A stretch of DNA of 64,000 nt from Acanthamoeba sp. SK_2022b (Eukaryota > Discosea > Longamoebia > Acanthamoebidae), in NCBI GenBank assembly GCA_027943245.1, contig JANDJZ010001729.1:1-64000 (forward strand), read 5' to 3'. A program made the translations under genes and the position numbers. Numbering within the stretch: position 1 is the first letter of the stretch; each line of letters begins with the position of its first letter. Of this stretch, positions 24,433 to 33,960 are shown piece by piece. The notes below the pieces were generated by a model. That model was given only the letters and a program-made list of their open reading frames with translations. It ran no database searches and was not told the DNA's origin.

Positions 24433-25846
24433 GAAACTTTAGAATTTGGATCAGCCATGTGGGCAAGCAGCAGACAAGGTCAGTTGTACCATCTCCATCT
24501 CCCATGCACAGTGCTGCATCTTCTGGCACTGTCCCATTTGACCATTTGGCTTGTTGGTGAGGAATGGTGCAGATCACAAAACATTTTACTTACCCTATTT
24601 TCCTTACTCTCCCATGTAGTCCTATTGTGCCAGCTTGCCACAAGAATCAAGCTATTGTATGTCCAAAGTGCTGCATGCTATTGGCACCAGAACAAAGGAA
24701 ATGGACAGTTTGATGTAGGTAATGGAGCACTTTAGGACCACATATGCATACACAATGAAATAACCTTACAATGGAGAATATTGTGTTATGTGGTGCAGGA
24801 GGTGCATGAGCATTGTGTATGTGTATGTGATGGTAGAGCAGAATGCCAAGAAGACCATCAACATCACATGCTCACACATGACCAGGAGGTGCATGCCACA
24901 TATATGAAGGTATGGCAAGCATAAACCCCAAGAAGGTCATCAGCACCACATGCTCATACATGACCAGATGGCAGGTCTATATGTGTGGTGAAGAGGAGCT
25001 GCATGAAAACTGCACATGTGTGGTGAAGGAGGTGCACTGGCAAAACCTTGATGCAATGCCATCAATAAAGCAGCTTTCACCTGTGCATGCATGACAGTGC
25101 AGTATTCCAGTCAAGAGGTGAAGGAGATGAAGAAAGTGCAGAGCCATTGTGTTCTGTATGCAAGCAGCAGCAGCAGCAGCATTTAAATAGACAGCTGTAA
25201 TGTTGTATGTTTGTGATTTGCATCATTTGCCACCAAATGGAGCTGCTGCAGAATTCAGGAAATCTTTATGCTCATCACTGGGTAATGGTGATATGGACAC
25301 TGTCACTGTCTCATTTTCCCAAACAGGAGATTTGTAGTAAAAACCTATTTTTTTGTGCATTGTGTGTGTGGCTATTGTGTACACTTTTTCCTATCCACCT
25401 TATGCATTCATGCTTTGTTGCTTTTCCCGTTTTTTTACCCTCACATCTGACACCAGAATTTCTACAAGATTGGACCACTTCATTTTTTTTCTCCTACTGT
25501 CTTACATCTCCGCATCTGCGTCCCATGCACCACAGACACATTTTCTATCATCTGTTGTTGAATTCCTCACATATCCAACATACCAGACTCACAGAACTAG
25601 TACTTGTGAAGCTGATCTGCCAGACACAATGACAGGCAATGAGGGGACAATTCTGGAAAAAGACAGTTATTCCTTGGGAAATGAGAAGGTGTGTTGTAAT
25701 GTGTGGAGGTAATGTCATGAATAAATGGAGCAGGAGAGATAGCTGATGTAACAACACAGATGTGTGTAAGATTGTACATGGTTCAAAGTCTGCAAGTACA
25801 GAGGTTGTATTTCAACAGAACCTGAAGGTGGTGTCTCAGTATTAGG
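24433..25846. other. CpG-depleted, TpG/CpA-rich island without recognisable genes
   Basis: Reading line by line, no CG dinucleotide occurs between the one at about 24432 and the one at about 25428 (995 bp), and only three occur before 25847. Flanking DNA has a CpG every ten bases or so. The tract is poorer in G+C than its surroundings, rich in TG, CA and TGCA, and contains degenerate direct repeats at 24793-25045. Open frames here (for example 25207-25632) look like no known protein and have no codon structure. It may be the relic of a heavily methylated and deaminated mobile element, or foreign DNA; neither is shown. Confidence 0.75.
24793..25045 (+). repeat. Degenerate direct repeats inside the CpG-free island
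   Basis: Two approximately 45-bp copies with the core CCAAGAAG(A/G)(C/T)CATCA occur at about 24845-24886 and 24927-24966, each ending in CATGACCAG. A second motif, TGTGGTG(A/C)AGGAGGTGCA, recurs near 24790, 24985 and 25020 in varying form. Confidence 0.7.
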
Positions 25847-26087
25847 TCGTTAACACTGCTACCACCTTAAAGTGCTATTTCTGCGCCTTTTTTGTTTCTT
25901 TTGCCCAACCAGAAGGAACCAAGAAACTTCCACTCCATTTCCCTTCGGTGGAAGTGTTTTAAAAGTATTGGTATCTGCCATAACGCACTTGCACCCACAA
26001 GCTTGGTACGCCCCCCACAGTCCTCTTCTCCCTCTTTTTACACTCCCCCCTCACCTTGCTGTAAAAAAGTGGTGCAGTACCCAAACA

Positions 26088-26387
26088 ATGAGTAACCGCA
26101 AGTTGGACTTCATGAATGACATGGGCTTCACGGACAAGTTTGGCAACATCCGCTTTTGGGAGGGCCAGAGGCCCATGAAGGTCTACTCTGGGAATTACAA
26201 CAACGAGTACGGCTACAGCACCACTCAGCCGCTTGACCTGAACTACCTACAAGAGCAGCATGGGCAGCTCCAATTCTACACCAACACGGGTCAGTCACTG
26301 TCAGGCCCGCTGGTGTTCAACGACAATGGCTTCCATGGCGGCGTGTTTTCAATGGAGGGTGGTTGTCCGACCATCACCTACCATTAA
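26088..26387 (+). CDS. Small single-exon protein of unknown function, 99 residues
   Basis: An intronless frame from ATG 26088 to TAA 26385-26387. The product is rich in Gly, Asn, Tyr and Phe, begins MSNRKLDFMNDMGF and ends with CPTITYH. There is no signal peptide, membrane helix or recognised motif. Codon use and CpG content return to the local norm exactly here, in contrast to the CpG-free tract that ends about 240 bp upstream. The composition (alternating aromatic and small polar residues) suggests a compact beta-rich domain. It converges with the LicD-like gene, 323 bp between stops. It may be a lineage-restricted gene; a chance frame is possible but unlikely given the CpG-rich, G/C-ending codons. 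Confidence 0.6.
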   Translation: MSNRKLDFMNDMGFTDKFGNIRFWEGQRPMKVYSGNYNNEYGYSTTQPLDLNYLQEQHGQLQFYTNTGQSLSGPLVFNDNGFHGGVFSMEGGCPTITYH

Positions 26388-26710
26388 TTTGTTCGCTCTT
26401 GATAACAAATAGTCGCCCTCTCATCTCTTTGGTTTGCCGACGGGAGCTGGTGTCATCGCCGTGGCAAGCTGCTGGATGCGTTGGAGTTCACAGGAATATA
26501 AAGGCAATGCTTGCAGATGTCGGCCCTCGCCTACCGCGTGCGGTGTAAGCTGTAGCCACGCGCTGCACCCAGCCTTCGAGCAGCAAGGGCGCCACTACCT
26601 CGAGGAGTTGACGGTTGCTGTCGTCAGAGCTATGAGAGTAGCCACTTCGCGACACACGAGGTGAATAAATAAGGTTGCAAAAACAAAAATGGCACAGCCG
26701 ACATCGGTGC
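26388..26710. other. Convergent intergenic region
   Basis: 323 bp between the stop codons of the small orphan gene and the LicD-like gene. It should hold both 3' untranslated regions; no gene was seen. Confidence 0.5.
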
Positions 26711-28434
26711 TTAGAAGCGCCACCGTGCGTTGAAGGAGACCCGGGGAAGGGCATAGATGACGAGGACGAAGTAGATGAAGGTGGCGAGCATGACGAAGAG
26801 GCCCAGGTTGTTGCCCCGGTCGTGGTAGATAAGGCACGTCAACGCCTTGTAACCGCGCAGGCCGTCGTCGTCGACGAGCCGCCCCTCGCTGCGGTGATGG
26901 GCCTCCTCCACCGCGTCGCCGTCGAACGCCTCGCCCAGCAGGCGGGCCAGGAAGGCCGACGCGTTGTGTGGGAGAGGGACGTGGTAGGTGAGCGACGACG
27001 ACACCAGCGTGAGGTTTCGCAGAGGCAGCACTGCGCTCTCCTCCACCTGAGGCGTCTCGCCCTGGTGGTGGTGGTGTTCGCATACATCAGCATGCTGCGC
27101 GTGCATGAGGCAAAGAGAGGGGGGGGGGGAATACGTTTGGTTTGCCCTTGCTGTCTTCGCGGTTGTAGAGGTAGATATCGAGGTAGGGCATCTTGTTGAA
27201 GTGTCGCTGCAGCGAGGCGTAGTGCAGACGGAACGCCGGCGGGTTGGTGGTGGACAGCACAGGCGCCTGTGTCGTATCGGCCGGCGGTGTGGGTGTGAGA
27301 GGTGGGCCACCAGATCGTCGTGGGCAAAGAGGGGGGAGCGTACGCGGTACTTCTCGAGGTAGTAGCGCTCTCGCTGCTCGAGGGCTGGTCGCAGCGCGTT
27401 CCACAGCTTGGGCTGATTCTCCTTCCACGTGGCCAGCACCAATCGGTCGTCCCTGTGTCGCACACGGCGAGCGAGAGTTTGGGGGGGGGGGGTTCAGCCT
27501 CAGCGAACCGGCCTGTGTTGGCGAATTGAACCTGTGTGGTGGTGGTGGTGGTGGTGGTGGTGGTGGTGGTGGTGGTGGTGGTGGTGGTGGTGGAAAGGGC
27601 AATCGGTCGACGAGGTGCACCATTCGCTCAGCGTATTGTCCCTGTAGACGGCAAGCAGCGTCGCCCCGTCCACCCAGTGCTCTACGCCATTCGCGTTGAG
27701 CACGGCTGCGGCGCGAGGTGACGAGTCCACACACAAAAGGGACATGAGATTGGAGGCAAGAGAGAGAGAGAGAGACGGTGTAGAGAAGAGCAACAGAGGA
27801 GAGAGGGCCGCACCGGTGGTGTGCGCGAGGAGGGAGTGGACGAGCTGTCGGTGAGTGGTGGAGAGGACACACCATCGCGAGTCCAAGGCGCCCAGGCGCC
27901 AGAAGAGGATGAGCGTTGCGCACACGCACGCCGAGATTCTCAGGAGTTGCTGCTTGCGTAGCAGGTGCTCTCGTCGCGCGCTCCACGCACGCTTTATCAA
28001 TCTTGCAAGATAAAATGAAATAAAATTAATCATATTTAAAAAACATCGTAAGCGCCAAGAGGGAGAATGGATTGCAGCCACTGGCAGGCGAGAGGGTACG
28101 CGATTCTGTGTTCGATGTCATCGAGATCACCGTCGTGCTGAAATGATGAGGCGGGCTGCCTGAACTTCTCTTGCTGATCCCGTAGACGTTGGAGGGCTTC
28201 TATGTCATCGACCATTTGATCAAGGGCGGCAACATCACGATGAAACACCTTCAAAAGAAGATCGCTGCCTCCTCCGGTCGGGGCAGCTGTCATCCGCCGG
28301 TAGATGTATTCGAAAGCAACGAAGAGGGCCAGGAGGGCACCCGTGGTGAAGGCAAAGGCCAGTACCAACAGTAACAGCTGGGGCAACTCGTGCACGACTT
28401 CATCTACCATCCATGGCAGCCATTCAGATTCCAT
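26711..28434 (-). CDS. LicD/fukutin-related-like membrane protein
   Basis: Six exons, complement(join(26711..27061,27135..27266,27311..27452,27621..27705,27814..28001,28100..28434)), give 410 residues. A membrane helix lies at about residues 18-44 and a second hydrophobic segment at about 132-150. The LicD-type nucleotidyltransferase core follows: GVEHWVDGATLLAVYRDNTL at residues 181-200, then SEWDDRLV, later RHFNKMPYLDIYLYN and PLRNLTLVSSSLTYHVPLP. A final hydrophobic helix is close to the C-terminus. The family transfers phosphocholine or, in animals, ribitol phosphate onto glycans in the secretory pathway. The usual WDDDIDV acidic cluster is reduced to WDDRLV, so catalytic activity is uncertain. 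The exon 1-2 boundary was chosen on phase and donor quality. Confidence 0.78.
27538..27592. repeat. Intronic (GGT)n tract
   Basis: About 18 GGT units on the plus strand in an intron of the LicD-like gene. The poly-His and poly-Trp frames here are repeat artefacts. Confidence 0.95.
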
Positions 28435-28650
28435 GCGGTTGCGTTTTTTATTTTTGTTTTTTTGATAAATTGGATGTTGTTCCCGTTCTCGAGAAAGGGG
28501 TAAAAAGGGTTAAGTTTACTATGGATAAAGAGGAGTGTCTCTCGACTCTCATCTCGACTGAGACATGCAAAGGAAAATAAACTAAGTGGCGTGATGGTCA
28601 CCATGTGCGAAGAGGGGTAGAAGAGCTCTCTCTGAACTGTGGAGTCGCGT

Positions 28651-31600
28651 TCAGGGGAGTGTGTCACAAGTGGAGTTTTTGCAAGTGTCCAAGGAAGCCT
28701 GGAAGCGCTCGATGAACTGGACAGAGGCCTCGTAGACGGTGTCCGTGTAGATTCGCGAAGCGTTACAGAATTCGATCTTCTGACGGAGCGACTTGTGGTA
28801 GAACCTGAGGATGGCCATCTTCTTCTCGCAAACCTTGAGCGAGAACTCGACTTCCTCCGAGAAGGGATCGTAGAGGTTGTACAGGAGATCGTCGGGGCGC
28901 GTCTCCCTCTTGGAAAAGTACTTCCGGTGGAACTCGTCCTCGATGGGCTTGTGGGCGTCGGGAGCGGGAGCGGACCTGTCCAGCTTCTTGGGCTTGCGGA
29001 TTGACTGGACCTGCCTGGCGTGCATGTTGGCCAGCACGCTGACTTCCTTGGCCTGGACCTTGAGCGCGGCCCTCTTCTTGACGTCGGGGCAGCTGGAGAT
29101 GAGATCGTTCCAGCATTGGCGCGCAGTTTCCTGGATCGAGTCGAGCTCGGCGAGCGTGGTCTCCAGGACGGCCTCGGACTCGGGGAGGAGCTCGTCGCAG
29201 AGCTCGTCACGCGCGACCCTGAGGTCGGCCTCCTCGCGAGCGCCATCAACCTTCTCCACCTCGCAGAGCGCAAGCTCTCTGGGGATGGGGAAACGGGGCG
29301 TGAACGACACCGAGGGCGTCGGGCTCGGGGACGGGCTGGAGGTGGCCGAGGGCGACGGGGTGCGAGAGGGCGTCCTGGTGGGCGACGGGGTGCGGGTGGG
29401 CGAGTTGGTGGGCGAGTTGGTAGGCGAGTTGGTGGGCGAGTTGGTGGGCGAGCTGGTGGGCGATCTAGTAGGCGAGTTGGTCGGCGAGTTGGAGGGCGAG
29501 TTGGTGGGCGACTGAGTCGGCGACTGAGTCGGCGAGTTGGTGGGCGAGTTGGTCGGTGAGTTTGTGGGCGACTGAGTCGGCGACGGGGTCCGAGTACTCG
29601 AGGGCGACGGGGTGTTAGATGGTGAGTTGGTGGGCGACTGAGTCGGCGAGTTGGTCGGTGAGTTGGTGGGCGACTGAGTCGGCGACGGGGTCCGAGTACT
29701 CGAGGGCGACGGGTGCTAGATGGCGAGTTGGAGGGCGAGTTGGTGGGCGACTGAGTCGGCGACGGGGTCGGCGTCCTGGAGGGCGAATTGGAGGGCGTCT
29801 GGGTGGGCGACTGAGTCGGTGAGTTGGTCGGCGTAGAGGTCGGCGAGGAAGTGGGCGAGTGAGAGGGCGAGTTGGTGGGCGACTGAGTCGGCGACGGAGT
29901 CGGCGTCCTGGAGGGCGAATTGGAGGGCGAGTTGGTGGGCGACTGAGTCGGCGAGTTGGTCGGCGTAGAGGTCGGCGAGGAAGTGGGCGAGTGAGAGGGC
30001 GAGTTGGTGGGCGCGACGCAGCCGCGACGGTCGGGCGTCCCGAGGGCGAACAGGGCGTCTGGTGGCGGCCGAGTCGGTGAGTTGGTCGGTAGAGTGTCGC
30101 ATGAGTGGAAGTGGGCAGTGAGAGGGCGAGTTGGGTGGCGATCGAAATGGCGGGACGGAATGGTGTCCTGGAGGGCGAATTGGAGTGAGAGGGCGAGTTG
30201 GTGGGCGACTGAGTCGGCGACGGAGTCGGGCTCTTCGAAGGCGACGGGGTGTTAGAGGGCGAGTTGGTGGGCGACTGAGTCGGCGAGTTGGTGGGCGAGT
30301 TGGTGGGCGACTGAGTCGGCGAGTTGGAGGGCGTCTGGGTTGGGGAGCTGGTGGGCGAGTTGGTCGGCGAACTGGTCGGCGAGTTAGTGGGCGAGTTGGT
30401 GGGCGACTGAGTAGGCGACTGAGTCGGCGAGTTGGTGGGCGACTGAGTCGGCGAGTTGGTGGGCGAGTTGGAGGGCGACTGAGTCGGCGAGTTAGAGGGC
30501 GAGTTGGTGGGCGGCTGGTCGGCGAGTTAGAGGGCGAGTTGGTGGGCGAGGGGGTGGGCGAGTTGGAGGGCGAGTTGGTCGGCGAGGGGGTGGGCGAGTT
30601 GGAGGGAGAGTTGCTCGGCGAGGGTGAGGGCGAGTTGGAGGGGTCGCAGTTGATATTGGAGGGCACGTTCTGAGTGTTGGGGGTGATGCACCTGGTGTGT
30701 CACGTCAAGGCGAAGGTGAGTTGGACGCCTCTGATCAATGAACTTTGTAGAATTGGAGGGTGGCGTACCTGCCCGACCAATCGTTCGAGTTGTTCTTGGT
30801 GTCATAGCTGTCGGGCCAGCGCGAGATACCGAAGCGGGACTCAACAGGTCTGTCAATGTTGCCTACGCCGGTACCCGGAGTGACACCGGCAGTAGTGCCA
30901 CCGTAGGAGAGAGTGTCCTGGATTTCGACAGTGCCGGACTGGGTGTACAGCTGGATGGAGAAGGTGGAGGAACCGTTGTCACCCGGGTTGGGGACCCAGT
31001 TGATGGCGGTGGGGAGCCAGCCGTTGGTATTGTTGGGGGTGCCGACGGTCCTGGCTCCGGTACCAGAGCAGATGCCGGAGCCGGCGGCGCACACGGTGTA
31101 GTAGCCGTGGATGGGGACGACGAAGCCAAGGGTCGGACCCGAGAGGGTGACGGCTCGGACGGTGCCGTTGGTGGCGTTCAAGATCCTCAGACGGTAGAGG
31201 GCAGTGGTGATGTTGATCAGAAGATTTGATCGGTTGTGGAGCTCGATGAACTCCTGGGTGTCGTTGTTACCCTGAGCGTAGTCCACCTCGTTGATGATCA
31301 CGTTACTGGCACTGACACCAGGGCAGGTAGCCAACTCCGTGGACGTGGCGACGGTTTCCGCTCCAGTTCCCACCCAGTAGTTGGCCTGGCCGGGCGTGCG
31401 ACACGTTTGACGGAAATCATTGGCGTTGTCGTTGGTGTTGACGCCGTCGGGGATTCTGGCGATCGAGGTAGTGGCCAACGTCGTACTGTCGGCCGGGGCC
31501 GCTCCTGAACCCTGGTACCAGGCCGGATTCATCGTGCTTCCCGAGGGAACGGCGAAACCAACGTAGTCGACGCGGGTTCCGTTGTTGTCGAAAAGCATGA

Positions 31601-31961
31601 TGGTACCGTTCTGGTTGGGGTTGAGCCAGTTACTGAGGATTGTGGTCCCGTCGAGCCTCGTCTTGACCTCTTGCGTGCAATAGAGAGTCAAGCCGGGATA
31701 GATGCATATCACGTAGTATGCGCCTGGGGCCACGTCGAAGTCCACGAGCGTCTGGTTGTCGACCTGGTAGAAGGCGTTGGTCGTAGGATTGAAGTTCCAG
31801 TTCGCGACGGTCCAACCGAGGGTGTTGATGGTGTAGTTGCCAATGTTCTTCAACTCGATGAATTCGTTGACGTTGTCGCCGTTCTGCGAGATATCAAGCT
31901 CGTTGAGAATGAGTTGAGCGGATACGCTCGCGAAGATGAGCAAACAGAAAAACCTGTACAT
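28651..31961 (-). CDS. Secreted lamin-tail-domain protein with Ser/Pro/Thr/Asn repeat; frame broken in the repeat
   Basis: Exon 1 (30769-31961) begins with a signal peptide ([16 protein letters not shown]) and encodes two lamin-tail domains, seen as [23 protein letters not shown] and [27 protein letters not shown] intron (30692-30768) leads to exon 2, which enters a tandem (S-P-T-N-S-P-T-Q)-like repeat from about 30640 to 29310. Downstream, in the same repeat frame, comes a helical C-terminal domain of about 220 residues (29310-28651) with no ATG of its own. Three single-base losses relative to the repeat unit, near 30512, within 30010-30190 and near 29711, shift the frame, and a TAG at 29716-29718 closes it as read. 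Either the repeat was mis-sequenced or the gene is damaged. Lamin-tail domains in bacteria and protists often occur in secreted, surface or nuclease-linked proteins. Confidence 0.65.
29310..30660 (-). repeat. Tandem [14 protein letters not shown] repeat array
   Basis: Units of 12-24 bp built on GGCGAGTTGGTGGGCGACTGAGTCGGCG (plus strand), with higher-order copies such as GGCGTAGAGGTCGGCGAGGAAGTGGGC at about 29829 and 29959. The part at 30010-30190 is visibly degraded compared with the rest. Confidence 0.9.
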
Positions 31962-32379
31962 GAACGAGGAAAGTAGAGTAAAGTAAAAGCAAGGTGGTTA
32001 GCAATGCCATCTCACTCGTTTGATTGACACATCTTCGTCATCTCGCGGTCCCTCACACTTTCCATGCCACAGAACTGCAGGTGGAGGATGAAGCGGGAAA
32101 GTCCTACCCTAGCGCGAGAGGCTTCATGGCTCTCTCTGTCTCTCTCTCCGCGCTCTACTCTCCTTCTCTGCTACGAGAAAGAGACCACGATGTTTGCCTG
32201 TTTTAGGCACCAACCAAGGCGCGGAATATACAGCTCCGTTGTCCGCCAAGAGATGCCCTGCTCTGATTGCTCGGTTGGCGGTTTATGTTTATCCCTCCCC
32301 CCCATGGTCGGTCCCAAATTGATAGCATTCCTCGATCTCTGTGGAAGAAAAGAAAAGAAAATGGTATTTCTTGTCATTA
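31962..32379. other. Intergenic, no gene seen
   Basis: 418 bp between the lamin-tail gene start and the Aven stop, both on the minus strand. It must contain the promoter of the lamin-tail gene and the 3' end of the Aven gene. Confidence 0.5.
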
Positions 32380-32502
32380 TCAAATCACGGAATCCAGCCA
32401 AGACTCAAGGTCGTTCCCTTCCACCGCCGGAGCCACTGCTGGCGCACCGCCCGCGGCCCCTGGTTGCAGGAATTGTAGTATAGGTGATGGTGATGGTGAG
32501 CG

Positions 32503-32557
<55 letters not shown>

Positions 32558-33557
32558 AGAAAACGAACCTGGCGATGTAGATGTGGCAACCCCACGCGCA
32601 GGCGCGTCCTCCTCGCTGGGCATGGTGAGAAGCTCCTCGAGGAGGTCGTCTTCGTCGATGTCCGGCCGCCTGGCCCCTAACACTACTTTTGCTCCCTCTT
32701 GCTCGGCCGTGGGAGGCCTCCGCGCGGCCTCCGCGGGTGACTCGTCCGAGGAGCTGCTTGGCGGTGGGCCGGGCTTCGCCGATGGACCTTGACCCTGTCC
32801 ACCCCGCCGCTTCACGCTTTCGCCTCCCGCCGTCTCGTTTTTCTCCGCTTCGCTTTCGCTTTCTTGTTCTCCATCGCTGTCTTCCGATGAACTGCTATCG
32901 TCTGCCGCCTCGCTCGCCTTCTGGCCCTGCCGTGATCGCGAGCAAGGTTGGTGTGGCCAACAACACAAAGCGAGCAGGGATGAGGCGCGGAGGCGGCTGG
33001 GAACGCGGGGCTGGGCACGTGACGTACGAACAGATCGCCCTCGAGCTGTAACCGTACGGCCAATGGCAGGGAGGCCAGACTGCGACCTAGCTTCTCAAAG
33101 TCGAGGCCCGCCTGAGATGCCGTGCACGCGTATGTAAGAGAATAAGAGGCCCACACGATCGTGCACGCACACACGCAAGAGAGAGAAATGAAGAGGAGCG
33201 CGCGGGCGCCAAGTGGAAGGGCATGAGAGTGCCTTGGCCTGGTCAGCCGTTTTGGCGATCTCGTTCCATTCGCGCTCCTCCCTGAACCGGAAGTGGGACG
33301 AAGGGTCCTTGCTCGCTGTGGTGACGCGCCACACCGAATTGTAGACGCGCGCGTTAGGTCAGGCGGCACACCGTAGGAGAGAGCAGGGGCCGTGGTTGCA
33401 ATCACTCACCGGCGTTTTCGAGCAGCTCCTTGAGCGAAGGGGCTCTGGTCCTCTCTAGCGCGCTATCTCCACCGCCACCCGCGCTCGCCTCCTCGAGCTC
33501 GTATCGATAGGCATTGCTGGACACCTTTCTGCGGCTGTAGATCTTGCGCTCTTGCAT
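32380..33557 (-). CDS. Aven homologue (apoptosis/ATM regulator)
   Basis: Five exons, complement(join(32380..32459,32569..32926,33028..33111,33233..33315,33410..33557)), give 250 residues. The blocks match animal Aven in order: YSRRKVSSNAYRYE near the N-terminus, SHFRFREEREWNE at about residue 57, GLDFEKLGRSLASLPLAVRLQLEGDLF at about 78-104, an acidic Ser/Glu/Pro-rich middle, DIDEDDLLEELLTM and the closing LESWLDSVI. Animal Aven binds Bcl-xL and Apaf-1 and activates ATM at G2/M. Amoebae lack the classical Bcl-2 pathway, so the ATM-linked cell-cycle role is the more plausible ancestral one; that is inference. Intron 2 (33112-33232) has no GT donor in frame and appears to use GC-AG. Confidence 0.85.
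32504..32555. repeat. Intronic (CA)n microsatellite
   Basis: About 26 CA units on the plus strand (GT in the transcript) in the last intron of the Aven gene. Confidence 0.95.
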
Positions 33558-33618
33558 TTCTGTATTTGAGAAGTCAGTTTAATGTGACCCATTAATCCCA
33601 TTAAGCACTACGTAGTTG

Positions 33619-33879
33619 CTAAATGTGATAAATTAATCTGATGCGCAATAAATTAAGCTGCGAAATTCGCCTAGCCGCCAACAAATCATTATAGGCAGCG
33701 TGAGCTGCACCTTCCTCGTCGATCACGGTCTCTGACCTTCGATGCTCGTGCGGCCCGGCACCGCCCTGTTGAGGCTTGGAGATCACGGCATGAGTCGCGG
33801 GCTTCTTCTTTTCCTTCTTAGGCGGCTTAATGTGTGTGTGTTTGCTCTTGCGCGCCTTCAATTTCTTGTAGGCCTCCAT
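33619..33879 (-). CDS. Small lysine-rich protein of unknown function, 86 residues
   Basis: An uninterrupted frame from ATG 33879 to TAG 33619-33621. The first 30 residues are strongly basic (MEAYKKLKARKSKHTH, then PPKKEKKK), the middle is Gly/Pro/Glu/His-rich, and the tail AAYNDLLAARRISQLNLL would form a helix. The basic N-terminus suggests RNA, nucleolar or chromatin association, but no family is recognised. It is squeezed between Aven (61 bp downstream) and the tRNA dehydratase (81 bp upstream), all three on the minus strand. It could instead be a terminal exon of a longer transcript: an AG precedes the start region. Existence is plausible but unproven. Confidence 0.4.
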   Translation of the reverse strand: MEAYKKLKARKSKHTHIKPPKKEKKKPATHAVISKPQQGGAGPHEHRRSETVIDEEGAAHAAYNDLLAARRISQLNLLRIRLIYHI

Positions 33880-33960
33880 CACCACTTGCCCTTCAAAGAA
33901 GATTTTATCTTTTGTTTTTGATTTTATTTTCCTGCTTGCGTGTCTGCGCCAATAAAGGGA

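Noticed and set aside
25207..25632. 141-codon open frame in the CpG-free tract
   Set aside because: No codon bias, no known motif, and CpG-free AT-richer DNA gives such frames by chance.
24140..25712. CRISPR array or prokaryotic insertion
   Set aside because: Repeats are degenerate, irregularly spaced and lack unique spacers; no prokaryotic genes nearby.
27429..27721. Poly-Trp and poly-Val frames
   Set aside because: Produced by the GGT tract in an intron of the LicD-like gene.
28036..28434. Separate 132-residue gene ending at 28036
   Set aside because: A donor at 28099 splices it in phase to the LicD core; reading on to the stop would leave the downstream exons without a start.
29020..30673. 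Plus-strand Arg/Gly-rich frames (GGRVGGR)
   Set aside because: Shadow of the minus-strand SPTNSPTQ repeat, which follows a signal peptide and two lamin-tail domains.
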